In this document: positions 17,301 through 26,900 of the stretch, piece after piece
Layout of the letters: the number at the start of each line of letters is the position of its first letter
Numbering within the stretch: position 1 is the first letter of the stretch
Source: CAIVAT01 sp964355945
GTDB lineage: Bacteria; Bacteroidota; Bacteroidia; Bacteroidales; FEN-979
Reading direction: 5' to 3'
DNA: 46,993 nt
NCBI GenBank assembly: GCA_964355945.1
Contig: CAYHGE010000018.1
Span: forward strand, 1 to 46,993
The notes under the pieces: generated by a model
What the model saw: only the letters and a program-made list of their open reading frames with translations
Databases searched by the model: none
What the model was told of the DNA's origin: nothing
Translations under genes and position numbers: made by a program

Positions 17301-17999
17301 GCCTCCGAAATCTGTCCATGCCACATACACATTGCCTTCGTACGGACTTGACGGTTTATTATCGATCCACATGTGGTTCTTATCGGCCAGGTCGCCCGGA
17401 TTGGGTGAAACGGTTGCTGCCGTCCAGGAGGTCCCGTTATCGGAAAAAGCAATGCCCTGCCCTGACGTGCTGCTGATAAAGTTCACATATTCGCGGCCGT
17501 TCAGGCCAATGGCAGTGGTGGGGTCACCGCCGTTTGAGCCGCCTGCGCCAGATGCGCTTCCCGCCCAGCCGATCCCTGCATTGGCTGAACTGAAATAGTT
17601 GGCCCCGTAAATTATGCCGTAGGTGCTGCCGTTCCAGGATGTTGAATTATTCGAATTAAGAATGTGGTCGGCATTGTCGGGGTCAATAAACACAGAGTTT
17701 TCACTTTCAGTTACATTGGTCAGGTTCGTAACCGGAATATCAGGGGAGTTGGATGTTTTGACTCCCCGCATCATGATCCCGCTTCCTTTGAACACATCCG
17801 GCGTCAAAGGGATGGATGGATTATAGGGTGTCAATCCCTTTTCAGCCATTATCATCCAGTAACGCATGTTGTCTACCCGGGTATCCACCCGTTCGTAGAT
17901 CCCTGGTTTGATCGGCTTTGAGTTCGGTTGCTGCCCGTAAATACATGAAACAGTAAAAAGGACATGTAAAATACACAGGTAAATTGAGAGTTTCTTCAT
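14346..17999 (-). CDS. Large secreted BNR-PKD-CUB-MAM-like protein with T9SS sorting domain
   Basis: The 1217-residue product has a signal peptide (to about residue 22). It then has a BNR propeller-like region with at least five Asp-box motifs (SDNGTSW, STNDGVAW, STDGGVSF, SSDQGSTW, STDAGSSW; about 60-495). PKD domains lie at about 500-585 and 585-670 (TWTWSFPGGTPS, TWQWSFPGGTPS), then a CUB-like domain (about 672-785, ETFHPSTAGSQIRFAFTSF), a third PKD (about 790-880) and a MAM-like jelly roll (about 885-1045, WTEGFESGG ... GVCIDDIEVG). A Cys-bounded module (1050-1115) and a T9SS sorting domain (IYPNPTTDIF ...) end it. PKD, CUB and MAM domains bind glycans or protein, so an adhesin or polymer-binding exoprotein is likely. 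Its ATG is one base after the stop of the REC-histidine kinase gene, implying co-expression. Confidence 0.85.
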   Translation of the reverse strand: MKKLSIYLCILHVLFTVSCIYGQQPNSKPIKPGIYERVDTRVDNMRYWMIMAEKGLTPYNPSIPLTPDVFKGSGIMMRGVKTSNSPDIPVTNLTNVTESENSVFIDPDNADHILNSNNSTSWNGSTYGIIYGANYFSSANAGIGWAGSASGAGGSNGGDPTTAIGLNGREYVNFISSTSGQGIAFSDNGTSWTAATVSPNPGDLADKNHMWIDNKPSSPYEGNVYVAWTDFGGTDDSEIKISHSTNDGVAWSTPMKISAGVNAGYLNQGVNLQTGPGGQVYAAWTIYDSWPADEKAIGFARSTDGGVSFQPAARVISNIKGIRKTGVLKDHRVNSYPVMAVDISGGPYNGNIYIVWTNTGTPGINTGTNKSVYMIRSSDQGSTWSVPVRVNQGPNLAGKEAYFPWISCDTETGALSVVFYDDRDVSATQCEVFTACSTDAGSSWTDFRVSDVAFTPLAIPGLAAGYMGDYLGITSKGGKVYPCWTDNRGGVYMTYVSPFELGPNARFAAVNSTICTGSAATFTDMSTGGPTTWTWSFPGGTPSAYIGQNPPAVTYSIPGIYDITLTVSDGIASDTETKTGYITVKDVVAGFTNTPATVATENSVTFTDQSLCNPVTWQWSFPGGTPSTFNGQNPPSVTYYTIGTYDVSLVVTTPGASDTITKSGCITVVDPVFKITNGSVTTCTGIFYDTGGPSASYQNDETFTETFHPSTAGSQIRFAFTSFSTELNRDTLTIYNGTNSAAPIIGKYFGTNSPGTVTASNTAGALTFRFHSDGSIIKTGWAATISCYSITVPPVADFSASSTNPMVAHTVTFADLSANFPTIWDWSFSPATVVFTGGTTASSQNPQVQFSAPGAYSVTLTATNTVGPDTKIKTDYINVANCTISTFPWTEGFESGGVIPNCWTQAQVNNSGLNWTFVSGNGGSNPAAAHGGTYNACLKDNNSADNKTRLITPLFNLASVTSPQLSFWHTQAEWYGTQDQLSVYCKLSTATTWTLLASYTASITAWTHETIALPEIPGNYNIAFEGNAKWGRGVCIDDIEVGIPASQTLQNISVAGSRCFNATQTLTIAGSATTFTVQNGGTATLIAGQNILFNPSATVAPGGYLHAYIAPSGPYCTTPAMTAAVMGEQEMTMKPDPPFFRIYPNPTTDIFTLELNGYVPHEKTSVTIYSMNGKNILSAVIADEIKHDFSISAWPAGIYLVRVEGEINAGSEKIIKR

Positions 18000-18000
18000 T

Positions 18001-19197
18001 TCAGAGAGTTTCTTTATAGAAGGGAATCGTCAGGCGCACTGTTGCCCCTTTCGGCTGGTTATTCACAACCTCAATCTGACCATGATGTGCATTCATAATC
18101 AGCTTTATCAATGCAAGGTTTAATCCTGTATTTTGGTCCAGGTGTCCTTCGCCTACTGAGAAAAGGCCATAAAGATTATTGAGTGCAGCGGAAGAAAATC
18201 CGGGCCCGTGATCAGTGAATTCGCAAATAATGACATCATGATCTGTGTAAACTTTTACGATAACAATTTCATCAGGCGGTGAATATTTAACGGCATTTTC
18301 AATAATGCTATCAAAGCAGACCTGGAGATATTTCCCATTGCCCTGTATTATAGAAACCGATGAATCATTTTGAAGCAGAATGTGTGTTTTCTTTGATCGG
18401 ATCTTCTCCTGAAGATGGATGTTCGAGATATTGAAAAGTTCATGCAGGGAGACCTTCTCTATTTTAATCTGTGTCTTTTGTGTGCGTAACTCGGTGATCA
18501 TCAGGGCCTGGTAGGAGAATTTTTCAAGCCTTGCTGTTGAGGTTTCCAGGAATTCCAGGTATTCCAGCAATTCAGGGGCATGAATCTCGGATCTGAGAAT
18601 GCTTGTAAATCCCTTTATTCCATTGAGAGGAGTCCTGATTTCGTGACTGATGAGTTGAAGAAAGCCGACCTTGGCCTGATTTAATGCCTGCAACTCTGTG
18701 TTTGCTACTTCCAGATCCCGGTAAGCTTTGCCCAGTTCGAGGGTTCTTTCCTTCACTTTTACTTCTAAAATCTGATTCTGGTTTTGCAATTGCAGATGAA
18801 GATTCCGTGTTTCAAGGAGATTTTCAATGCGAAGGCCCACTTCGACCAGGTCAAACGGTTTCGAAAGAAAATCCTTCGCACCGTGTTCAAGGGCACGTTG
18901 TTTTGTCTCCACGGCGATGTCGGCAGTAAGCACAAGAATAGGAAGATATGTATTGGAAGGAATCACTGTTTTCAGCTGATCCATCACCTCGAAACCACTC
19001 AGGTAAGGCATCATCAGATCGAGGAGGATCAGATCAGGTTTGAACGATTCGAAAAGGGTTAACACCAGCCGCGGATCGGTTGTGGCATTCAAATTCGTGT
19101 AGTCCATTACTTCAAGGAAATCGACAAGAATGTCAATATTCACCTGTTTATCATCCACAATAAGGATGTTTGCATTTTTTATTGTTGAATTGATCAT
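18001..19197 (-). CDS. Soluble REC-histidine kinase (second of a tandem pair)
   Basis: The 398-residue protein starts with a receiver domain: acidic pair D15-D16, phospho-acceptor D60 in LILLDLMMP and K113 in LSKPFD. A coiled coil (about 125-175) leads to a HisKA domain with His185 in LISHEIRTPLNG and a HATPase domain (IIENAVKY N-box, DHGPGF, then QNTGLNLALIK). The last glycine box is poorer than the usual GTGLGL, so ATP binding may be weaker. No transmembrane segment is present. A REC at the N-terminus of a kinase suggests that an upstream phosphodonor controls it. It resembles the neighbour at 19240 closely in the receiver (MI-STxKNANILIVDDK), indicating tandem duplication, but the kinase halves differ. 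Confidence 0.85.
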   Translation of the reverse strand: MINSTIKNANILIVDDKQVNIDILVDFLEVMDYTNLNATTDPRLVLTLFESFKPDLILLDLMMPYLSGFEVMDQLKTVIPSNTYLPILVLTADIAVETKQRALEHGAKDFLSKPFDLVEVGLRIENLLETRNLHLQLQNQNQILEVKVKERTLELGKAYRDLEVANTELQALNQAKVGFLQLISHEIRTPLNGIKGFTSILRSEIHAPELLEYLEFLETSTARLEKFSYQALMITELRTQKTQIKIEKVSLHELFNISNIHLQEKIRSKKTHILLQNDSSVSIIQGNGKYLQVCFDSIIENAVKYSPPDEIVIVKVYTDHDVIICEFTDHGPGFSSAALNNLYGLFSVGEGHLDQNTGLNLALIKLIMNAHHGQIEVVNNQPKGATVRLTIPFYKETL

Positions 19198-19239
19198 GTA
19201 TGATGATGATTAGTAGTTGTTTAACAATCGCAACTGATG

Positions 19240-20349
19240 TCATGTTTTGGGCAGGCTAAAAAAGAATGTTGCTCCCTGGTCAACTTTTCCTTTGGCCCTG
19301 CAACGTCCTCCGTGTCGGGTAATGATGCTGTTTACATTCGCCAGTCCTATTCCTGTTCCTTCGAAATCACTGGCTTTATGAAGCCGTTTGAATATACCGA
19401 ATAATTTTTTTGCATACTTCATGTCAAAACCGGCTCCATTGTCTTTGATAAAGAAAATGATCTCGTTCTCACGGGAGAAGCTGCCTATCTCAACAATTGC
19501 TTTTATCGTTTTTCCGGTATATTTAATTGCATTCGAAATCAGGTTCGTCCAAACTTGTTTTAAAAGTTGCTCATCACCTTTACAATCATGCAGTTGTCCA
19601 ATTTCAAAGGTTATATTCCTGTTTTGTATGTCTGGCTTGAAAACCCGGACGACCTGGTTGACCAGGTTTTTGGTATTGATGGTGTTTTTTTGCAATGCAG
19701 TGCGATGCAGCCTTGAAAATGACAGAATGGCTTCGATCAGTTTTGACATCTCAACAGCTCCTCCGGAAATAATATCCATGATCCTGATCTCTTCTTCCGT
19801 TACCACGGTTTTACTCTCTTTCAGAATAGCAATAAAGCTGGTAATATGCCGCAACGGGGCCCGTAAATCGTGCGATATGGAATAGGAGTATGCCTCAAGT
19901 TCCTTGTTAACGTCCTTTAAAATATGATTCTGGTTTTCGAGCATTTGATGAAAGTAGCGTGTTTCAAGCAGATTTTTTATCCGAAGGCCCACTTCATTGA
20001 GATCAAAGGGCTTGGAAAGAAAATCCTTCGCTCCTTCGGAGAGTGCCAGTTGTTTGGCTTCAGGTGTTATATCGGCCGTAAGTACAAGGATGGGGATGTA
20101 AGAATTGGGCGGTAGCATAGCATTTATCTCTTTCATCACCTCAAAACCACTCAGGAATGGCATCATTAAATCGAGCAGGATTAAATCCGGTTTGAATGAG
20201 CCTGTCATGCCCACGACGCAGCGGGAGTCAGTCAGGGATTTATAATTCCTGTATCCTAATTCGTCAAGCAGGCCCTCTAAAACAGCAATATTGGCTTCCT
20301 TATCATCCACGATAAGGATATTTGCATTTTTAAATGTTGAATCAATCAT
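19240..20349 (-). CDS. Soluble REC-histidine kinase (first of a tandem pair)
   Basis: The 369-residue protein has an N-terminal receiver (D15-D16, D60 in LILLDLMMP, K113), a short coiled coil and a phytochrome-type HisKA segment, YSYSISHDLRAPLRHI with His160. The HATPase domain has LISNAIKY, DNGAGFD and FEGTGIGLANV, all well conserved, so it should be active. No membrane segment is visible. It lies 25 bases downstream of the single receiver gene and 42 bases upstream of its paralogue, all on one strand behind the giant PAS kinase. Plausible phosphate flow is from the PAS kinase to the lone receiver or to the two REC domains, which is an inference from order. Confidence 0.85.
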   Translation of the reverse strand: MIDSTFKNANILIVDDKEANIAVLEGLLDELGYRNYKSLTDSRCVVGMTGSFKPDLILLDLMMPFLSGFEVMKEINAMLPPNSYIPILVLTADITPEAKQLALSEGAKDFLSKPFDLNEVGLRIKNLLETRYFHQMLENQNHILKDVNKELEAYSYSISHDLRAPLRHITSFIAILKESKTVVTEEEIRIMDIISGGAVEMSKLIEAILSFSRLHRTALQKNTINTKNLVNQVVRVFKPDIQNRNITFEIGQLHDCKGDEQLLKQVWTNLISNAIKYTGKTIKAIVEIGSFSRENEIIFFIKDNGAGFDMKYAKKLFGIFKRLHKASDFEGTGIGLANVNSIITRHGGRCRAKGKVDQGATFFFSLPKT

Positions 20350-20374
20350 GGTTTGTGGTTGTTTAAAATGTTTG

Positions 20375-20940
20375 TTAAGGAACGATCTCCTGGTTCTTGC
20401 TCCCCCGGGTCCATATATCTACAGTTTGCAAAAACAGGTTGATATCCAGCGGTTTTGTTAAATAATATTTTGCGCCAGCTGCCATTAATTTCTCAATCTG
20501 ATGTTGTGTGGCATCTGCAGAGATGATCACAACCGGGATTGATTTTATCGATTCATCAGCCATCAGGTTTAATAAAACATCAATGCCTTCGATGTCGGGC
20601 AGGTCAAGGTCGAGCAGGATTAAACCTGGTTTATGTTCTGTTGCAAGGCTGACGGCAGTATTCCCATAAATGGAGGTTATCAGCTTTATTCCAGGCCGGT
20701 AATTCCGGATAATTTCATCAACAAGTTCTGCATTCTGGATGTTGTCTTCGACATANNNNNNNNNNNNNNNNNNNNNNNNNNNNNNNNNNNNNNNNNNNNN
20801 NNNNNNNNNNNNNNNNNNNNNNNNNNNNNNNNNNNNNNNNNNNNNNNNNNNNNNNAATTCCGGATAATTTCATCAACAAGTTCTGCATTCTGGATGTTGT
20901 CTTCGACATATAAAATTGTTCCGGTTTTAGAAAGTATCAT
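20375..20940 (-). CDS. Single-domain response regulator (split by an assembly gap)
   Basis: The coding sequence begins MILSKTGTILYVEDN at 20940 and is interrupted by the 100-N gap. Removing the N run and one copy of the flanking 55-bp duplicate (155 bases) leaves 411 bases, exactly 137 codons, with no frameshift. The restored 136-residue receiver has E13-D14, phospho-acceptor D59 in LILLDLDLPD, Thr/Ser-type SADAT, and K111 in LTKPLD. There is no output domain, so it is a phosphate shuttle or allosteric partner. It starts 28 bases after the giant PAS kinase, its likely cognate kinase. Confidence 0.85.
20701..20910. other. Scaffold gap (100 N) flanked by identical 55-bp contig ends
   Basis: Bases 20701-20755 and 20856-20910 are identical and flank exactly 100 N, as at 6731-6940. 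Merging the two copies restores the receiver frame perfectly, so the gap is an artefact. Confidence 0.93.
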
Positions 20941-20967
20941 TGATTCGGATGCCCTTTTTGCTTTCTC

Positions 20968-23900
20968 CTAATTTTGACAGGCAATCTCTGTATTTGCAAT
21001 GCCAGGGTCTGCTGTCAGTTTGTTATTGTTTTCCTTCTGACTTTCCCGGCGTATCTGTTTTTCGGTTATTGGCAGCTCAATCCAGAATGTACTTCCTGCA
21101 CCGACAATACTTTCAACACCAACCGTTCCTTCCATCGCATCCATAATTTTTTTGACAACAGCCAGTCCAAGGCCGGTTCCTTCAGTTTGGGTTTTTTCAG
21201 CGCCTACCCGTTCAAAGGGGGTGAAAATTTTCGGAATATCCTCAGCCGGGATTCCCAAACCAGTATCAGTAAGGGCAATACGGACAGAACCAAAATGCGG
21301 GTCATCCGGGTGCAGTGCTTCAATGTTAATTTTGACAGAACCGCCCTCCGTGTTATACTTAATGGCGTTGTTCAGCAGGTTTATCAGCACCTGTTTTAAC
21401 AACTTCCGGTCGGTCATTACAAAAAGTTGGGTTGCAGGTGAATTTACCAGTTCAAGTCTTAGTTTTCTGGCATCGGCAAGTGGCTGAACCGTGTCGATTA
21501 TTTCTGTAACAATACCGCTCAGCAATACCGGTTCGGGAAAAAGCGAGAGCCTCCCCGATTCGATGCGTGAGATGTCGAGAACTTCATCGATCAGAACGAG
21601 CAGGTGTTTTCCGCTGTTTAAAATATGATTGATCCCTTTCTTTTGTTTGGGATTGAGTTCACCCATATTCAGCAATTGTGCAAAGCCAAGAATCGAGTTC
21701 ATGGGTGTCCGCAGCTCATGGCTCATGCGCGACAGGAATTCACTTTTTGCAAGGTTTGCCTTTTCGGCCTCGTCTTTTGATTTAAGGATCTCCTCTTCTG
21801 CACGCTTGCGGTTGGTAATATCGAGTGATATGCCTCCCAGCCAGGGTTCCTTGCCAGGCCTGTCGATGGTGAACTTTTGTGTTTCATAATGGTGCAGTTT
21901 CCCATCCAGCTGCATCAACCTTTCTTCAATTTTCTGATACCCCAACTGCATTGAAGATATATCATCAGAAACTAGTTTTTCACCCAATTCATCCGGGAAA
22001 ACTTCCAGCATGGTCTTTCCCACCCATCCGGAGGCGCCAAAAGCATCCTCCATGTACCGGTTAACGAATAAGGTGCGTCCTTCATGGTCTTTTAAAAACA
22101 CCACGGCCGGAAGATATTCCATGAAAAGAGAAAACCGCGTCTCACTCTCAAGCAATGCCGCCTCGGCATGTTTTCGCTCGGTTATGTCATGATAATTAAG
22201 TAAAACGCCTTGGATCACGGGATTGTTTACAAGGTTGATCGCTGTTAATTCAATTGGTTTATAACTCCCGTCTTTACACAGGTAATCGTATTCAACGGTT
22301 GTTGAAGCATTATCCTTTTGAAGAATTTCAAGAAACGCTGTTTGCAGTCGCTCCCGGGCATCCGTATGAACAGTTAACCATCCGTTAGTACCAACCAGAT
22401 CATTCGGCTGCCAGCCGAAATATTTTTCAATATTCGGACTCTTGTACTTCATTACACCATCAACTCCCATTATGCCAATGACATCCGAAATATTGGAGAT
22501 CAGCGTGCTTTGTTTGATTTCACTGTCAAGAACTGCTTGTTCTGCCTGTTTTCGTTCAGTGATATCGATCATCATCGTTAACAAACACAAATCTTTTCCA
22601 ATATGAATTGAATCAATGGAGTAGAGCCCTACTTTGATTTCACCGGATTTTGTTTTTACAAGCAGTTCCAGATCCTTGACGGGATGACCTTGTTTTACGC
22701 TGTCTGCTGCTGCAGCTCTACTTGCCGGATCAACAAACATCTGAAGTGACAGGGAAGTGTTTCCGATAACCTCTTCGCGGGAATAACCCAGCGTTTTCAA
22801 AAAAGTATCATTGACATCGATAAACCTGCCGTCGAAGTCTGAAATTGCCACCAGTGCACCGTTTAACTGGAAAGCTTTCGAAAACTTTTCTTCTGACAGT
22901 TTGATTTTAGAAACATCTTTGGTAACGCCAAAAATTACCGGCTTACCATCCCAGAATCCGGGTTTTACCTTTGTTTCAACGGAGAGGTAATCCCCGGATT
23001 TTGTAACAAGGGGTACAGGGCAGAATTCGGCTGTTCCGGCAAGCATCTCTCCAACGATGCGCCCGGCTTCTTCGCGGCGTTCAGGCGGATGAACCATGAG
23101 CACAGATTGCCCCATTAACTCTTCGGAGTCATACCCGAGCCTCCGGGTTACCGTTGTGTTGGTATGCAGGATGTCGCCTTTTTCACCAAGCACAAAAAGA
23201 AAATCATCGATGGTGTTGAAGAAGGTTTCGTAGTTTCTGCGGGTTTGTTCAAGAAGGTCTTCTTTCTTCTGGTGGCTGATCAAACTGGCAAGCATGTTGC
23301 TCCAAACCTTTAATATGTTTATTTCCGAATTGCTATAATCCCTTTTGTTTTCAACGTTATCAAGTCCGACAAATCCATCCAGCCGGTTGTCAATCAACAT
23401 GGGAATTAATATCAATGATTGGATTCCCTGTTGTGTAAAATGTTCACGTTCAGTGCTCCAGGTTTCCGGCAAATCGTTAACCGACCGAATGAGGAGGGGC
23501 TCATTCCGGATAAATTGATCAAACCACATGGGCAAATGATTGCAAGGGATATTCTGAAGGGTTTCAATTTCAGGTTGAATGCCCTTTCGGCACCATTCAT
23601 AGGTATTGCTCATGAGGTTCTCTTCCAGGTTTATCTCAAAGATGTATGCCCTGTCGGCAGAAAGGAAATCCGCGATTCTTTTAAGTGCATGATTAAGCGC
23701 GGCAGGGATTTCAGAAACAGGGATACCGGTCACCTGAACTGACAAATGCAAAAGTTCAGTCTGGAATTCTGCAGATCGTTTTCGCTCGGATATATCCTGG
23801 TGTGTGCCGGACATCAGAAGTGGCTTCCCTTCAAGGTCCCGGGAATGAACTTTTCCCCGGTCTAAAACCCATACCCAGGTGCCATTCTTATGTTTCATTC

Positions 23901-26900
23901 TCGATTCAAAGGTATAGTGGTCTGATTCGCCTGCAAAGTGTTTTTCCAATAATTCGCCTGACATTTTAAGATCGTCAGGATGTGCAAATTTCATCCAGGT
24001 TTCGATGCTTACCGGGGAGATTTCATCCAGCGTATAACCTATAATTTCGGCCCATCGTTCATTGAAAATTGTTTCGCCGGTCTGAATATTCCACTCCCAG
24101 GTTCCGACATCGGTACCCTCTATGATGGACGCAAGCCGTTTTTTTTCTCTGTCAAGTTCCAGTTCGGCCAGCAAACGGGTTCCAATCTCTTTTTCGAGAT
24201 TTTCATTGGTTTCGGAAAGTTGCAACGTCCTTTTCATTATTTTATCCTCAAGGGCTGCATTCAGGCGGAGAATTTCAAATTCAGCCTCCTTTTTCTCTGT
24301 AATGTCGATGTTGATTCCTTTTACCGACAGCAATTTTTCCCCATCAAATACAGGCACAATGTTGTTTTCGATCCATCTTATCCTGCCATCTGGCATCACA
24401 ACCCTGAAATCGACGGTCACCGCCTTTTTATTCACAATGGAGTCGTCGATCGTTTTATTTAACAGAGATAAATCGTCGGGGTGCACCATCTCCTTGAAAA
24501 GGTCGATAGAAACCGTCATGTCACCCGGTTGAAACCCGATTAAACGGTAATTGTTGTCGGACCACCAGCATTTATTGTTGATCATATCCATTTCCCAGCT
24601 GCCCATCCGTGCAATCTCCTGTGCATAATTGAGGGCAGCTTCACTGGCTATTAAAGCCTCTTCTGCTTTTTTTCGTTCGGTAATGTCTTCTTTTACTGCC
24701 AGGTAATGGGTGATTTTACCGGTGTTATCGGAAATGGGACTAATTGTTGCAGACTCCCAATAAAGTTCACCGTTTTTATTTTTATTATGAAAGGTCCCTT
24801 TCCACTCTTTGCCGGAGATGATGGTGTCCCACATTTGCTTGTAGCTTTCGGCTGGTGTTTCTTCTGATTTTAAGACCCGCGGATTATTTCCTGCCAGTTC
24901 ATTCAGTAGGTACCCGGAAGTTTCACATGCCTTTGCATTTGCATATTCAATGATCCCGTTAAGATCGGTAATGACAATACTGACAGGACTTTGTTCAATT
25001 GCCAGTGATAATTTTCTTAATGCTGCTTCATTTGCTTTTCTTTCATCGATGTTGCGGACGATAACCAGGACCCCGTCATGAGGATGAGTTTGAAACAGTG
25101 AAGCATTTACCTCCCCTGTAAACAGGCTGCCATCAGCACGCTTCAACCGGAATTCGGCATTCTGAACCCTGCCAAGACCCTGTATGCATTTGCTGAATTC
25201 CCCAAGAGCCCTGTTCATATCTGAATCTTCGATAAATTCAGCGAAATTGCGACCACACATCTCCTCCGGTGAAATATGAAAGAGAGCTTCAGATGATGAA
25301 GATGCATAGATGACAATCCCGTTTTTATCTGCAATTGCGATCAGGTCATCTGTTTGCTCAGTGATGGTCCGGAACTTTCCCTCACTCTCCTTTAGCCGGT
25401 ATTCTGATTGCTCGCGCTCGGTTATGTCGCGGTATTTCCACAAGTGCCCGGTGTATTGCTGATCAAGGTATGTCGGAATATAATCCCGTTCAAGATATCT
25501 TCCGTCGGCAAGTTCAAGCAAATCGTTCAGAACAGTTTTTTTACCTGCAAGAATGAGATTAAGATCAGCAACGAATTGATCGGGATTCATGAACAGGTGT
25601 TTGCTTTGTTCGGCAGATTCCGAACAGTCGGACCCGATAAGTGCGGCGGGAGGTGCCGGTATGCCAAACATGTCGCAAAACATCTGGTTTGTCAACAGGA
25701 TTTTACGGTTCGAATCTTCCAGCAGGACTCCTTCCTCCATGTTGAGGATAAGGTTTGTGAGGAGGATCGTCTGGGCTGTTAACTTTTCCTCTGCCAGTTT
25801 ATGCTCGTTTATATCCAGGCAATGACCGATGTATCCAATAAAAATTCCATGGATGTTGAAACTTGGTGTGCCATCATCCAATAACCAGCGATAAACACCA
25901 TCGTGACGGCGCAGCCGGTATTCCATGCTGAAAGACTTGCGCTGGTCAAACGAAGTGGAGAAAATTGTAAAACAACGGTCAACATCGTCGGGGTGAACGC
26001 CTTCGGTCCAGCCATCGCCCAGCTCCTGTTCAATGGTCCGTCCGGTAAAATTCAGCCAGACCTGATTGAAATAGTTGCATTTTTTATCGGGAGTGGCAGT
26101 CCAGATAAGCGCCTGTCCGGTATCAGCCAGTTGGCGGTATTGCAATTCACTCTCCTTCAATGCAATTTCGGCAATTTTCCGGTCGGTAATATCGTGAACA
26201 ATGGAATAGAGGAGTGTTGTATTGTGAAACTGAACAGGCCCTGAGGTGACCTCCACATCACGTATTTCACCACTCCTCAGGCGGTGCTTAAAGAAGAAAT
26301 TGGTTCTGTTTTGCTTATAGGCTAAAAACATTTCATGTTTCACCTCCTCATCAGAAAGCGTGTTGATCTCCGAAATATTTTTCCTGCAAAATTCATTGTG
26401 AGACCAGCCATAATAATCGCATGCAGCGGAATTTACATCTTTTATGGCTCCGGTTGCAGGATCAATCAGCAGCATGATGGAGTGATTGTTCTGGAATACT
26501 GCCCTGTAGCGCTCTTCGCTATTGTGGAGGCTCTCCTCTTCCCGAACCCTCTTCGAAATATCGGTGGCGGTAATAAGGCATAGTTCATCTTTGTCTGCGA
26601 TAATGCCTGTGAGGTGAAGATAAGATTGCGGATTGCTTTCCTTCGACAGGGCTACTTCACAGGTTTGTTTGGTTTTGCCTTTAAACGTTTTATTCAGAAA
26701 CAGGTTAAAAAATGGTTTTGTCATTTCCGAAATAAAGTCCTGGAATGAACTGTTTATTAAAAACGAGCGGTCCTGCCCGAGCAATTGTGCGCCGGTGAGG
26801 TTTAGTTCAACAATTTTACCTTCACGCGAGATGGTGAAATATCCGGAGGGAGAAAAATCATATAATTCGGTATATTTCCTGGCGTCATGTTCTGCCTGCT

